64,000 nucleotides of DNA from positions 54,690,319 through 54,754,318 of the forward strand of contig CM046309.1 of NCBI GenBank assembly GCA_025267735.1, in the 5' to 3' direction. A program made the translations under genes and the position numbers. Source of the stretch: Mactra quadrangularis. Taxonomy: Eukaryota > Mollusca > Bivalvia > Venerida > Mactridae. This document shows positions 1 to 11,464 of this stretch, one piece after another. The stretch's first letter is position 1. The number at the start of each line of letters is the position of its first letter. The notes under the pieces are model-generated. The model was not told the DNA's origin. It worked only from the letters and a program-made list of their open reading frames with translations, and made no database searches.

Positions 1-201
1 ATTAATTAAGTCTGAACAATAAGGTGGGCGTTGTAATCATTAAATGTAATAAAGATATGGATAAATTGAATCAGCTAGTATCCCAGACAGAAGATTTAGA
101 CAAATGTAACGTATCAAGCCGTTAATGTTTTTGTGATGCTATATTTAATATTCTTTCCCAAGACATAGGAATCACAATAGACAGAATTTATTTTTTTTCT
201 T
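1..201. other. AT-rich sequence, nothing recognised
   Basis: No coding signal or repeat was recognised here. A T-rich run at the right edge (about 190-201) is the likely A-rich tail of the minus-strand SINE that follows. Confidence 0.5.
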
Positions 202-478
202 TTGTTTAACGCCGAAGCAATACATTGTATAGGTAATATAACGGCGGTAAGTCAACTTACTCACGCCTCCTTGAAAGGCTCAATCTCTGGATTAAGCTGT
301 TAACTTTCGTCAGTGACTGACAACTGCCTTCCATAATTAAAAATCATTGTTAAGGGGGAGAATGGTCGTAGAAATAAAATCATGCATAAGCTCCACGAAA
401 GTATGCCCCGCCCGGGAATCGGACCTACGAGGCCTCGATCAGTAGACTTGCGGGCTACCAACTGAGCTAGCCGGGCGG
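202..478 (-). mobile_element. tRNA-derived SINE, family A, near full length
   Basis: On the minus strand the copy opens with a tRNA-like head. An A-box-like TAGCTCAGTTGG is followed by a B-box-like GGTCCGATTCC inside CCGCCCGG...CCGGGCGG pairing. A ~200 bp unique body follows, containing GTCAGTCACTGACGAAAG, and the copy ends in a tail reading TGTATTGCTTCGGCGTTAAAC before an A-rich run. The same head, body and tail recur at 2225, 14861, 37463 and 59634. RNA polymerase III transcription from the two boxes is expected from known SINE biology. The body family name was not identified. Confidence 0.85.
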
Positions 479-2224
479 ATTAAATAAACAGTAAATAATG
501 TACATGAGATATGCAATGAAAGCGGATATGTATGGATATGTATATATGAAAACAGTTATAACATTATATGAGGTGTATTTGATATATTTCTGTATTGTGA
601 CTTTTACACAACTCCTTTTAGAATCTCAAGAAGTCAAGAAATATAAACTGAAAACTATCCATATGGCTATTGTGTTTTGTATGAAGTGAATGTCATGATT
701 AAATTCAATATAAGATAGTTATATCTTCTTGTTGGGGGAATGTTCAATTATTCAATCTATATGACAGATAACATAAAATTCATGTGAAAACTCATTATTT
801 CTAAAATTGATTGTGTCAATTACATGTCAGAATGTTTCGAGATGTGTGTGTTTATCAAGTTTTCTTATTTTACTTGAAGTTCAGGTTTTAATACTAGATT
901 TATTATTCTGTTCAATATCTAGTGTCCGACGGCTTACATACGAAACAATATCATTTCTCTACATTTAAGTATTTATAGATAATATCGTTTGAATGACTCA
1001 TATGGTATCTAGATATATATTTATATCCTGTCGAGAGATGACGACTTTTATAAATGTATAAAATCGCAATATATCAGATTTGTTTAATTGTGACGCCAGT
1101 CAGTCTTTTAGTCAGAATAAACGCATTGTGAAGTATAGTTCTGTTTTATTAACATGTCACTATTTAGATATTTACACGGTTACTGAATCTGTTTTAACGC
1201 CTTTCGAACTTGTTATTGCCCCGATATTCAAAATCGCCGCCTAAATAGTTAGATTATCAATTATTAATATGGATCTGTGAGTCAATGGTTAAAAGAAATT
1301 AAATGATAACACATTCAGTGAACGTGTAATTATTGAAGTTGTGACAGGTTAATGAAACAGAACTATAGTCAAGTACATTAAAGGATAAAATGAATTGATA
1401 ACGATGTTGTAAATTTGGAATGTCTATGGTATAAAGCAATTTATCCAATGGAGTAGTTAGCTCACAAATTAATTTACAATTAAATGAAACTTGAATATGA
1501 TATTTAAACAGAATATTTTAACTGAAGCTATAATAAGATTACCGTGTCCTAGACAGTTTACCTTTTTAACTTAGTTGTTTGTTTCTTTTGATTATTTTGT
1601 TTACTGTCTTCAGTGAAACATAATGATACTCAAGTTCTCAATCTGTCTGTTGAGAGTATTGAAATAAATTTGCCAAAAACTCAAGCAAATAAGAAGTACA
1701 TTTGATAAAATGTAAATTAATTTGATTTCCAGTGCACACAAATCATAAATCATCTAGGGATACAATTCTCTAATACATACGACTTATAACGAATGTCCCC
1801 ATAGGACAAATCATCATTACTTTGATAATCTAAATTAGTTAATTTGTGACGAAATATAATAATGTGTTTTAGTGAATTACACCGATTGCCACTTACGATT
1901 CGTCGCCAAGTATATATTCTATTATCTGATAATCACCCAAGAGATATAAAACATACAATGTTGACATATTTTCTCGTATATATCATGAACCTGTTACTAG
2001 TATTTGATATAATCAGCTGGGTTGTCAGTTGCTGAATCAATAGCTGTTTCATATTCTATGATTGTCGTGTTCTTTATATCTTTGATCATCTTCATATACT
2101 AGCGTGGCATAAAAGATTTGGGAATTCAATATTTTTCTTATCAAATATTTTAGGACTTTCACGTTTTTTAAGTGTGGTACTAAAATTCTTCAATATGTGA
2201 ACAATCTATTATCCTAATTAGTTA
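479..2224. other. intergenic, no gene seen
   Basis: About 1.7 kb of AT-rich sequence. The small open frames here have no recognisable domain, no codon bias and no clear splice context. No tandem or inverted repeat stood out. Confidence 0.5.
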
Positions 2225-2536
2225 GCCGCCCGGCTAGATCAGTTGGTAGTACGTACAAATCGAGGGATCGTGGGTTCGATTCCCGGGCGGGACATAGTTT
2301 CGTAAAGCTTGTTTATGAAATTATTTCTACGGCCATTCTTTCTCCTGCCAATGATTCTTAATCATGTAGGGCAGTTGTCAGTCACTGACGAAAGTATGCG
2401 CCTAGTAGTTAGTTAACAGCTAAATCCAGAGAGTTATCCTTTCCAGGAACTGTGGAAAGGTTGACTGGCCGATGTTATATGACCTATACAATGTGTTGCT
2501 ATGACGTTAAACCCAACAAAAACAAACAGACAAAAT
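2225..2536 (+). mobile_element. tRNA-derived SINE, family A, full length
   Basis: Plus-strand copy of family A. It has the tRNA-like head (GGCTAGATCAGTTGG A box; GGTTCGATTCC B box), the body with GGGCAGTTGTCAGTCACTGA, and the tail GACGTTAAACCC followed by A-rich (AAACA)-type sequence. It is one of the best-preserved copies, so it defines the order head, body, tail for the degraded copies. Confidence 0.88.
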
Positions 2537-5197
2537 CAATTAATTCTAAAATTGTGCCATTCTTTAAATTTTATCATAATCTATAAAGTAGAAAAGTCAT
2601 TCATCTTCTTTGATGACCGCTAGGTACGTGTTAGAATGTTTATTTGTTTGAAAGACGTATGCATTTCTCATTAATCTGATATTATTTTAAATTTTGTTAA
2701 CAGGTCATAACAATTATAATGTATTTACAACGCATGTATAACTACACCGTATATAACTACACTGTTTCTTTAAACATTTATAATTCGCATTGTACTCAAT
2801 GGAGTTTTAAGAAGTTGTAAAAGCAAATTATTGTTAAATATTATTTTTTTGCTTTTATAATCTGTAAACTTTTTGATTTAGAAGTGAAATTACAAAATCA
2901 TCTCAAACTTGATATTGATTCATTGTGGTACATTGACCATAGTTTTGGAGGCTGATAGATAGCTTTGCTGCAACTCGAAAATGAAATGTACCCATAGAAA
3001 TTTTGTTTCCATTGCATGAATAATGAACTCAATAAACAATGCTGTTATAATTCTGCAATCTTGACCTTGGCATTTGTAACAATTCTATCTTTTGTACTGT
3101 GAAAAATCTTTAGGAGGACAGTGGATATCATTAGTTGTGTTGTATGTTTCTTTACGTCGCCTATTATTATCATTATAATAATTTTGACTGATTATTATCA
3201 GTCAAATCGAAGTTAGTGTCGGCTGGCATTTACATTCAAACTTTTTATAGTTTTGATAACCATACAATATTTATCATTTGTTGGTCATATCTAAATTATG
3301 TAAAAATCATTATTTCATGTTTGAAAGCTTGCATTTTTGGTCAGTGACTTTTCTTTTTCACCAACAATACATTTGTTAGCAGTCATATAAATTTGCTTCA
3401 ATTTTTTATCTCCTCATATATACTTAAGAAACTTCCCCGATTTCAATGTTGTCAACATTTATGTTCGAACGTTAATAGAAATGTATTTAGGTCTATACTG
3501 TCGTCTGCTTGCATAGTTTTCATGCTTCTTAATGGATGGGAAATCGGTTTTGTCGTGCATGTGCTGAAAAGAGGAAATGCGCACGTGCTTATCGTGCAAA
3601 AATCGTACGTGGTCAGTATTGGTGAAAATCATAAGTGCGTTGATATTCACAACGAAAAAAAAAAAAAATGGCTCGAATGTCGCCTCAAGAACGAGAAATT
3701 GCCATAAGTCTTTTGCCAGACGATGCGTTACTTGCAGAAAAAACTTCTAATTGCTAATTGTCTGTTCAATCAAAACGATTAGAAAATCTTCCCATATCAA
3801 CCTACGCACGACAAAAATGATTTTGCATCGATGAAGTAGCATGAAAACCACGAAAGCAATAATCAGTATGGTCCAAAACACATTTCCATTATCAATCGGA
3901 CATTTATGTTGAAAAATAAGAATTCCCTACAATACTGAAATCAGGGTACTTAGAAGTTTCGTTAAGTATATCTGCGAATCATACAGCTCATGGCATTATA
4001 CTAATACTACATTATACTAATACTAATGGAATATGTTGTGCAATAGTTGGTTATATTCGTTATGTCAGTTTGACATTCACTATTCCTTCTAGGTATAAGC
4101 AGATGTAATGTGATCATCTAACGAAATTGACAATTCCAGACAATGTTCTCTCTTGTATAATGCAATGTAATCATCTCTGATGGCATTCAATTGTTCAGTA
4201 ATGAAATAAGTAGTTTCTTTTCTGTAATTAAGTCAGATTAATCCAAAATATTAAATGTTTCTAATACATGTCTCGTTTTTCGTTGAAAAACAAAATGATG
4301 GCATTTAAGATATGAACAGATCAAACAGTTATGACATTTTAACCGCGCCTTCACATTAATGCATTATTAATGATACTTACATGTCAAGTATTCATCATAT
4401 GCATTGTACATTTTATATAATTAAGTCTGTACATATCTTATGTGAGTCGCTTTGTAACTATTTTATAGAATTAAACGAATTTTACATTTATCCGCTTGAT
4501 AAATGTCTTTTTTTTAAAAATGTCCCTGTCGTAGTGAATACCAAACAGATGTATATTTTTATAAACATGTAGCATACAGTAATATCTCCCTAAACTACCA
4601 TCTCCTTGCCTTATCTCTTCAATATGGCCACGTGAAATGATATGATCTTTTTCTTTTGACAGCAAATGCTGTGTCTGAGTATATATTTTCCGTTTGCAAA
4701 AGAATCGTATAATGCGCATTCTAATTTAGTGTATATTTTGGTTTAAAATGCATCCACATCCATGGATGTTTTCTGTTACTCATTCTGTTCCCATTCGAAG
4801 TATACATATAATTAACCTAAACGGAAAATAGTAATCTGACCAGATTGTAGTGTGTTTACTTACCAAGCTTCATGACGTACAGCATTATGTTCTGTTGTAT
4901 CTAATCAGCCTTAAGTTGCATCTGATGCTTGTTAAAATGTCCAGAACGACGTCATAATTAATTACATTGATAGTATAGTATACTAAGGTTAACATCCGTT
5001 AAAGGGAATGTCCTTATCTGATTCAATTGACTTAGTTGGTGCGTATATAATTGTTTGGCATGTAGTTCATTTATATTAGAGACATTCCAGTAGTCATCTT
5101 TGTTTGCCTAATAGATCAAGATGTATTTTGTCATTGTATTGAGTTGTTTTTGATACGTAATTTTATACTCGTGAATTAAGTTATTGTGCAGTCTAGA
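2537..5197. other. intergenic, no gene seen
   Basis: About 2.6 kb of AT-rich sequence. A 104-codon open frame at 3393-3707 has no domain and runs into an A-homopolymer, so it was not called. The stretch 4886-5070 resembles, at low identity, the 190 bp unit duplicated at 14526 and 15212 (shared text such as TTCTGTTGTAT and TTAAAATGT), so it may be an old copy of that repeat. Confidence 0.45.
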
Positions 5198-5413
5198 AAG
5201 CTTTTCACAAAAAATCTTACGATAAAAGCCTTCGTAAGTCAGAAGCAAGAAATAATAATAATTGTCATTTTCGCCCGTCAGTCCCAAATATCATGAATAA
5301 TGTAGAATATCATTATACCTTTCGACTATCATAGTTATGAATATTATCCTTTTGACTTTGAACAGCAATATCATAAAAGTGACTTGCGATAACTTTTTGT
5401 GAAAAAGCTTTTG
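5198..5413. mobile_element. foldback MITE, family H, diverged copy
   Basis: The ends are inverted: AAGCTTTTCACAAAAAATCT on the left, and TTTTTGTGAAAAAGCTTTTG on the right. Each is followed inward by a second inverted motif (CTTCGTAAGTCA / TGACTTGCGATAA). Shared ends and internal text (GAAGCAAGAAA, TATCATGAATA) link it to the copies at 18845, 40772 and 62176. There is no transposase frame, so it is a non-autonomous DNA element; its superfamily was not determined. Confidence 0.65.
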
Positions 5414-6148
5414 CGTGATAAGATGCACTGAGCTTCTTTTACGAGTATAAAGTATATGTTAACTCAGCTTTAGCAATTTCTGCCATGTTACGATTTTCTC
5501 CGTACTTCAGAATTTCCTTTTTGCATTTTATTTCCATTTAAAAAGAGTAGCAATATCAACACATTGATAGCTCTATATATTTTCACTTATGTAAATACTG
5601 CTTCCCGTGATTAAGGATATTGAAAAAGTGTACACATAAAATAGAATGCCTTTTAAGGCAAAAGAAATGATTTGACTTTAAATTAACGTTACTGTAATTA
5701 GGCTGGTTGGTAAACACTCTGATCGAGTCGGACATACAATCTGCTATTGATTTTAAGGCTGTGTTTGAAACTAAGACTACGGCTATGAAGCAAACACATG
5801 GTCAGCTCAGAGTTGGTAAATGCTGTAACATTGTTACTCGTCCATGAGTGTTGATATAAACATTTACTGTCTATCATCTATTCCAAGATAACAGAATGTT
5901 AAATCGTTATGTTGTTGTATATATAGTATTCCCTGGGTAATTCACTCTCTCAAATCAGTGAATAATTCATAAAGTGTCATCACTACAAGTGTGTAAGTAT
6001 ACAGACAATGTCTTTTGTCTTAGCATCTGGACAAGAGCTGCGAGGTAAACTGACTTATCCCTGATACTATACAAGACTGTGACATTGATTATATTATGAA
6101 ACATTGATTGTTCTTACTGAATCTGAAACTTATACTACTTGTTTATTT
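5414..6148. other. intergenic, no gene seen
   Basis: No coding region or clear repeat was recognised in this AT-rich segment between a family H MITE and a family A SINE. Confidence 0.45.
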
Positions 6149-6420
6149 AGGGATCGTGGGTTTCCATTCCCGGGCGGGACATACGTAAGTGGATTTTTGT
6201 TATGAAATGATTTCTTCGACCAGTCTCCCACGGTCCCACTTACCACTGAGTCTTAAGGATGCAGGGCAGTTGTCAGTCAATGACGAAAGTATGTGCCTAG
6301 AAAGTGGTCAACAGCTAAATCTAGAGAATGAATTAGCAATCTTGGAACGATAAGTAGGTTCACTGACTGGTGTTATATAAACTATAAGGTGTTGCCACGG
6401 CGTTAAACCCAACCAAAGAT
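6149..6420 (+). mobile_element. tRNA-derived SINE, family A, 5'-truncated
   Basis: It begins inside the tRNA-like head (GGGATCGTGGGTTTCCATTC, a damaged B box) and keeps the body (GGGCAGTTGTCAGTCAATGA) and the tail CACGGCGTTAAACCCAACC. The A box is missing, so internal Pol III transcription is unlikely. Many substitutions against the 2225 copy suggest an older insertion. Confidence 0.8.
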
Positions 6421-7089
6421 AAAATAGAAATTTTATTAATAATCCGTTGCGTGAAATATGTCCTATTATCGTATAATTACCCAAGAGATATTAAGCATTC
6501 AATATTGGCATACTTTATTATGAACGTAACACATGATATTATCAACTAGGTCGTCATTAGTGAAATTAATTTGTAATTAGTAATCTGTGAGGATCGTTGG
6601 ATCATTGTATAGATAAAATAGTTCTTATTCTAATTGATTATTAGTCAATTCGTCAATTCTGATTGCTTTTTACAGAATGATACATGACATTAATAGTTTA
6701 TGATAATGTCTGTTGGGTTCAGAACGATTAATTTTTTCATATCAAATTCATTTATAAAATGTTAATGCAAATGCAGTAAAACATTGACATATTGGTACAT
6801 TTCATTGAGGGCCTATTGCAAAAAAACTTTAATAAATTTTAAAGTGTCTAATTCGGTAAAACACGATCTCTAGATTCAGGGATCAGCATGTATTCCCGTG
6901 TAAGGTAAACCCTTGTGCCTGCTTATTTGCTGATATGCTAAAACCAGACACATGTTACAAACATCTACAAAACATTCTATATCTTTGTTTAACTGATGCC
7001 ACAATATATTTCAACACTTATAAAGCGTGTTGCTTCGCCAAACAGTCTGAAAATGTTTTGTTTATTTATTTAATTTTATTTTATTTATT
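6421..7089. other. intergenic, no gene seen
   Basis: AT-rich sequence without a supported feature. The TTTA-rich run near 7060-7089 is probably the tail of the minus-strand SINE that begins next. Confidence 0.45.
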
Positions 7090-7357
7090 TAATGGGTTTA
7101 ACGCCGTATCAACACAATTTAGGTAATTTTACGGCGTCCGTGCTTTCCTGGACCCTTGTCTATAACCAGTACTCACCTACCCTTTCACAAGGTCGGAAAC
7201 TTCTCCATATTATCCAATCAACGGAGGAAAATTGACATTATTGTCAAATTTTTATGGAGGGGTATAACCTCCCCGGGTAGGTTTCGAACCCGTACCCCCT
7301 TCGGGACACGAGATTTCAAATCCCGGCGCGCTACCAACTTCGCTATCGACCCGGGTT
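7090..7357 (-). mobile_element. tRNA-derived SINE, family B, full length
   Basis: The minus strand shows a tRNA-like head starting AACCCGGGTCGATAGCG, with an A-box-like segment (TAGCGAAGTTGG) and B box (GGTTCGAAACC). A body containing GGAGGTTATACC and TAATATGGAGAAGTTTCC follows. The tail reads TGTGTTGATACGGCGTTAAA before a (TAAA)-type run. The same sequence recurs at 18058, 42491 and, split, at 34858/35254. The head and body differ from family A, but the tail motif is shared. Confidence 0.85.
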
Positions 7358-8029
7358 AAAAAATGTTTTGTAAATCAATTGAATATACGTTATGAAGTGT
7401 GATATCACTTTTGGGTGAACATTTTAAAGAAATCTACAATTCTTGGCATTACTTTTTCTTGTAGGATGTATACACGTGTATGACATTTGATGAAATTATT
7501 TTGTTAAGTAGTGAGTTGAAGTTTCTTTTTAGGGAATATGTCAGAACATCTTAAACTTGAACTATTTTTCTGATATATTCAGTCAACTTGTTTTTTTATG
7601 CATTAGTGTTTTTACGAATCAAAAAGTTAAATAAACGCTAAAATGATAATTTAGTCTGTGAACTTTCTGTCAAATCGCATCTAGTAAAAAGGCAAGACAG
7701 TTAATCAAGGAGTTTTCATAAGGAATTTAGCCGCGACACAGTGGTATAAAATAGGATTTCCAGTTAGGATGTTCCTTTGATGGTTATACTGTTTGATGGG
7801 ATTGTGAAATATCGATTTTTCCTTTTGGTTGGGAGAGGTGTTTGACTCCTTGTGGAAGGAAATGGAGCATTTGGTGAAATAAATGCCCGGAAAGTTTGGT
7901 TATGAGTCGCCCTCTTAGCATAGCCTAAATGTAAATGTTGATAAACCTAATAAGAATATAGAGTCTGCGTACGATTGGACGATGTTTGGTGATTAGCGTC
8001 ACATTCTATACATAGTCGATTTTAACAAG
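7358..8029. other. intergenic, no gene seen
   Basis: No coding region, tRNA-like promoter or inverted repeat was recognised in this ~670 bp segment. Confidence 0.4.
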
Positions 8030-8192
8030 TAGGTCATGAGTTCTCGGCCTCGTGGTAGGGAAAGTTAGAACTGGTGATAGAAAGGTGTCTAGGAAACCTA
8101 TATAAGGAAGAGCTGGCTGTCGTATATATAACCTAAATATGTGTTGAATGCGACGTTAAAATTGATATAAAAAAACAAAAACAAAAAAACAA
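8030..8192 (+). mobile_element. tRNA-derived SINE, family C, 5'-truncated
   Basis: It matches the 3' two thirds of the full copy at 49003: AGGTCAT..., GTCTAGGAAACCTATA, GGCTGTCGTATATATAACCT, then TGTGTTGAATGCGACGTTAA and an A-rich (AAAAAC) tail. The tRNA-like head is absent. It lies about 40 bp outside the LTR element. Confidence 0.75.
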
Positions 8193-8229
8193 AACACAAG
8201 TCTGTGAGTACAATGATTTCATCATGGAT

Positions 8230-8234
8230 ATTAT
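8230..8234. repeat. target-site duplication (ATTAT), left copy
   Basis: The five bases ATTAT sit directly before the left LTR and are repeated directly after the right LTR at 12898-12902. A 5 bp duplication is normal for Ty3/gypsy integrases and shows a single intact insertion. Confidence 0.9.
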
Positions 8235-9081
8235 TGTCAAGATTTTCGGTGTAAATACTTTAACAAGCTATTTGTGTGAGTATATTATGACTATCTTTCT
8301 GAGGTCTTTGCTAGGTCAGCCTTTTTATAAGGTCTGCCTATAAGAACGGTCTGCTTCACCAAAGAAGGTCCGCTTCACCGAAGAATGTCCGCTTCACCAA
8401 AGAATGTCCTCTTCACCAAAGAAGGTCCGCTTCACCAAAGAAGGTCCTCTTCACCAAGAAAGTCCACTTCACCAAAGAAGGTCCGCTTCACCAAAGAAGG
8501 TCCTCTTCACCAAAGAAAGTCCACTTCACCAAAGAAGGTCCTCTTCACCAAAGAAGGTCCTCTTCACCAAAGAAGTTCTGCTTCACTAAAGGTCTGCCTA
8601 CACCAAAGGTCTGCCTACACCAAAGGTCTGCCTACACCAAAGGTCTGCTTACACCAAAAAGGTCTGCCTACACAAAAGGTCTGCCTACACCAAAGGTCTG
8701 CCTACACCAAAGGTCTGCCTACACCGAAAAGGTCTGCCTCCACCAAAGGTCTGCCTACACCAAAGGTCTGCCTCCACAAAAAAGGTCTGCCTACTCCAAA
8801 GGTCTGCCTCCACCAAGAAGGTCTGCCACCTATTATATCGGAAGCAAGTCTACTTCGTTAGACTTGCTTCACTTTTGACATCGAGAGATCTATTCTCCGA
8901 ACTGACTTTTTTTTCCACTCCGCTTTATTAACAAAAAACATACATATATATATATATACAAAGCGCGAACCGGTGAGAAAACACCATTGTTGACGTCACG
9001 TCATAGCAACGTCAAAACAGAATAATAAGATGGCGTTAAAATTTGTGTTTCTTTTCATACATAAAAATGGTTATTTTGACA
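8235..9081 (-). repeat. 3' LTR (left copy, 847 bp)
   Basis: It is a direct repeat of 12147-12897 with TGTCAA...TTGACA ends. It differs from the other LTR mainly by extra minisatellite units (about 96 bp longer in total), a 2 bp difference in a TA microsatellite near 8944-8960, and single substitutions such as CC/CT after the T8 run near 8914. A TGACGTCA site at 8991-8998 and a TATA-like CTTTTTATA at 8321-8329 (TATAAAAAG on the minus strand) are present. The TATA position would place the arrays in U3 and leave a short R-U5. Confidence 0.92.
8336..8832. repeat. minisatellite arrays inside the 3' LTR
   Basis: Two adjoining arrays share a CACCAAA core. Units of about 18-19 bp (AAGGTCCTCTTCACCAAAG type) run from about 8345 to 8585. 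Units of about 17 bp (GGTCTGCCTACACCAAA type) run from about 8590 to 8825. Long open frames across this block are a by-product of the repeat period and are not genes. Confidence 0.88.
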
Positions 9082-9097
9082 ATTGTCCCCTCCTAAA
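9082..9097 (-). promoter_or_regulatory. polypurine tract
   Basis: The minus strand reads TTTAGGAGGGGACAAT directly before the 3' LTR. A purine run at this place primes plus-strand DNA synthesis in LTR elements. Its survival fits an element that can still be reverse transcribed in trans. Confidence 0.8.
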
Positions 9098-9139
9098 GGA
9101 AGTATTTATACTTCCAAAAATATAAAAAATAAACATTGT

Positions 9140-11464
9140 CTATTCGTCTTGATACTGTCTTCTCAAATAATCACCAAAACATTGTCTGTAGGTCTGCTCA
9201 CTGGAGTACTCTGGAAATTCTAACAGACTTGCATCATCTACTGCTCCATCGATGCCATCATTTACTTCATCTATAACTGCGACACTTGCTGCAATGGCTT
9301 TGGGGCGCTCCTCATACTTCTTTAGTAAGTTTATATGGAATGTCTTCTGCTTATTTCTGACTTGGATCTTGTAATCAAACTGATTAATCACTTCAACAAC
9401 ATCAAAGGGTCCTTTCCACTGTAATATCATCTTGTTTCTATCTGTAGGCAGCAGCAGAAGAACTTTATCTCCGACCTTTAATACACGTTTACGTGCTCTC
9501 TTGTCGTAATGATGCTTGTATATTCTCTGAAACTTCATGATACTTTCTCTGGCTATCTTGCAAGTTTCTTCTAATCTTTGTTTCAAATTGAAAACATACA
9601 TGTAGGTATTCTGGAGTTCTGGATTTTCTCTCTTTGTCCAAATATCTTTCAATATTTGCATTGGTCCTTTAACTGTTCTTCCATACAACAGTTCGAATGG
9701 AGCAAACCCCGTGCTAGCTTGTGGCACTTCTCGATATGCAAACAGTACCGAGGGTAAATATCGGTCCCAGTCGTTTGGTCGTTCTTGACACATTTTCTTC
9801 AGCATACTTTTAAGCACTCCATTCATTCGCTCACACAGTCCGTTGCATTTTGGATTGTATGGTGTTGTGAATAGTTGTGTGACAGATATCAACCGGCAAA
9901 TTTCTTTCATTACATCGGCAGTAAATTGACTTCCTCTGTCACTCAGCACTTCTGTTGGAAATCCTACTCTGGAATAAATTTCGAGCAGTGCTTCTGCAAT
10001 TCTCTCTGTCTCTATCTTTGCTAGAGGAACTGCTTCTGGATAACGTGTAGCAAAATCCACAACAGTTAAGATATATCTATTGCCCCTGTCAGATATTGGA
10101 ACTATTGGACCTATTAGGTCAACAGCAACTCTGCGAAACGGCTCGTCGATCACCGGCATGTCACCTAGTTGGACTTTCTTTATTCTACCTTTCGGAATAG
10201 TTTTCTGGCAAATGTCGCAAGATCGGCAAAACCGTGCGATATCACTTGTGATTCCTGGCCAGTGAAAACTTGTAATAACTCTGTCTTCCGTCTTCTTTGC
10301 AGATAGATGACCTCCTACAATTGATTCATGTGCCAATTCCATCACTCTTTTCCTATGGTCTGCTGGTACAACAATCTGCCTTACTTCATCACCATTCTTC
10401 TGAGTAAATATTCTCATCAGCACTCCGTTGTCTACTGCATATTTGTACGATGCCCCTGACTTGGTCTTGAACTCATCTTCCTTGTCTACCAATTCATATA
10501 TCTTCACTATAGACTTGTCATTCTTTAGGCACTCCTTTAATTTCTCAATATCCACTTCTTTCTTGCATGAAGGAACGGGGACACAGAGGGCTTTTATAGG
10601 CTCTTTGGCCTTCTTGCTTTGAGCTCTGGTCATCGTGGCTGCTGCTACAGTGTTTCCTTGGGATCTTTTCCATTCTGGATCAGGCTTGTCTTTTACCCCC
10701 GTAACATTGCCTATCACTAAGTCGCAAATTAATGACTTAGGAACCATGGCCTCTATTTCTCCAGAGAAATAAGGTGTATCCACTACAATCTTTGCAACTG
10801 GTACTACTTTTGCTTCGCCGTCAATAGTTATCATCACTATTTCTTTACCAGTAAATTCTTCATCTTTGACAAACTGTTTTCTTACTGCAGCTAACTCACA
10901 TCCCGTGTCTCTCAAGACTTTAACTGCATGTGTTCCTACAAACCCTGTATTAACTTCTAAATTTCTATTTTCTCCTAGAATGTCCACCGTGCATGCACCA
11001 GCTAGAATTGAAACTGTTTCTCCATTGGCTAGCTTTAATTTACCATCCTCCGTATTCTTATCTAAGACACTGAGGTCTGCCTTTGCACATACAGCAGCTA
11101 CTTTACGATCATTTGTAGTATTAGGTGACTTTAACTGTCGACAGTCTCTTGCAATATGTCCAGATCTATTGCAAATATAACACGTCTTGACTGGCTTCTG
11201 ATCATTCCATCTGCAGTCTTTGGCCAAGTGACCTGTCTGTTTACAGTTATAGCATGTCTTTAATCGTGTGTCTCTTGCATCGTCGTTTCTACCCTTGCTA
11301 TTCATTAGTGATCCACCATTATTATTTCTTCGTACTGACGGTCCTGTTTGGAACAATGATGCGGTCCCATTATGAGCTTCGATGTACTGCTCTGCAATAC
11401 GGGTTAATTCCTCTAGCGAAGATGGCACCTTTCTTTCAGGAATATCGCCAGCTCTGTCGAACAT
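9140..11464 (-). CDS. Gag C-terminus / protease / integrase polyprotein of the LTR element (no RT)
   Basis: This frame encodes 774 residues. Residues 10-31 continue the capsid. Two CCHC zinc knuckles follow (C71/C74/H79/C84 and C95/C98/H103/C108). An aspartic-protease DTG is at 186-188. An integrase zinc-binding domain follows (H379, H386, C416, C419), then a D,D-35-E core (D449, D509, E545) and a GPY/F-like module near 680-715. All integrase residues are intact, so this part could be active. Between protease and integrase (about 260-360) there is no RT motif such as a YxDD box, and the C-terminal tail ends about 60 residues after the GPY/F module. The upstream ATG at 11464 may be fortuitous, because the frame overlaps gag by 52 nt in the -1 phase and is probably reached by frameshift. 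It is unusual for lacking RT and RNase H without any scar in the frame. Confidence 0.9.
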   Translation of the reverse strand: MFDRAGDIPERKVPSSLEELTRIAEQYIEAHNGTASLFQTGPSVRRNNNGGSLMNSKGRNDDARDTRLKTCYNCKQTGHLAKDCRWNDQKPVKTCYICNRSGHIARDCRQLKSPNTTNDRKVAAVCAKADLSVLDKNTEDGKLKLANGETVSILAGACTVDILGENRNLEVNTGFVGTHAVKVLRDTGCELAAVRKQFVKDEEFTGKEIVMITIDGEAKVVPVAKIVVDTPYFSGEIEAMVPKSLICDLVIGNVTGVKDKPDPEWKRSQGNTVAAATMTRAQSKKAKEPIKALCVPVPSCKKEVDIEKLKECLKNDKSIVKIYELVDKEDEFKTKSGASYKYAVDNGVLMRIFTQKNGDEVRQIVVPADHRKRVMELAHESIVGGHLSAKKTEDRVITSFHWPGITSDIARFCRSCDICQKTIPKGRIKKVQLGDMPVIDEPFRRVAVDLIGPIVPISDRGNRYILTVVDFATRYPEAVPLAKIETERIAEALLEIYSRVGFPTEVLSDRGSQFTADVMKEICRLISVTQLFTTPYNPKCNGLCERMNGVLKSMLKKMCQERPNDWDRYLPSVLFAYREVPQASTGFAPFELLYGRTVKGPMQILKDIWTKRENPELQNTYMYVFNLKQRLEETCKIARESIMKFQRIYKHHYDKRARKRVLKVGDKVLLLLPTDRNKMILQWKGPFDVVEVINQFDYKIQVRNKQKTFHINLLKKYEERPKAIAASVAVIDEVNDGIDGAVDDASLLEFPEYSSEQTYRQCFGDYLRRQYQDE

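Noticed and set aside
3393..3707. 104-codon open frame
   Set aside because: No domain, low-complexity end running into a poly-A, and no splice or promoter context.
8385..8861. 158-codon frame, with similar frames at 8404 and 12316
   Set aside because: It lies wholly inside the LTR minisatellite arrays; the repeating peptide is a product of the repeat period.
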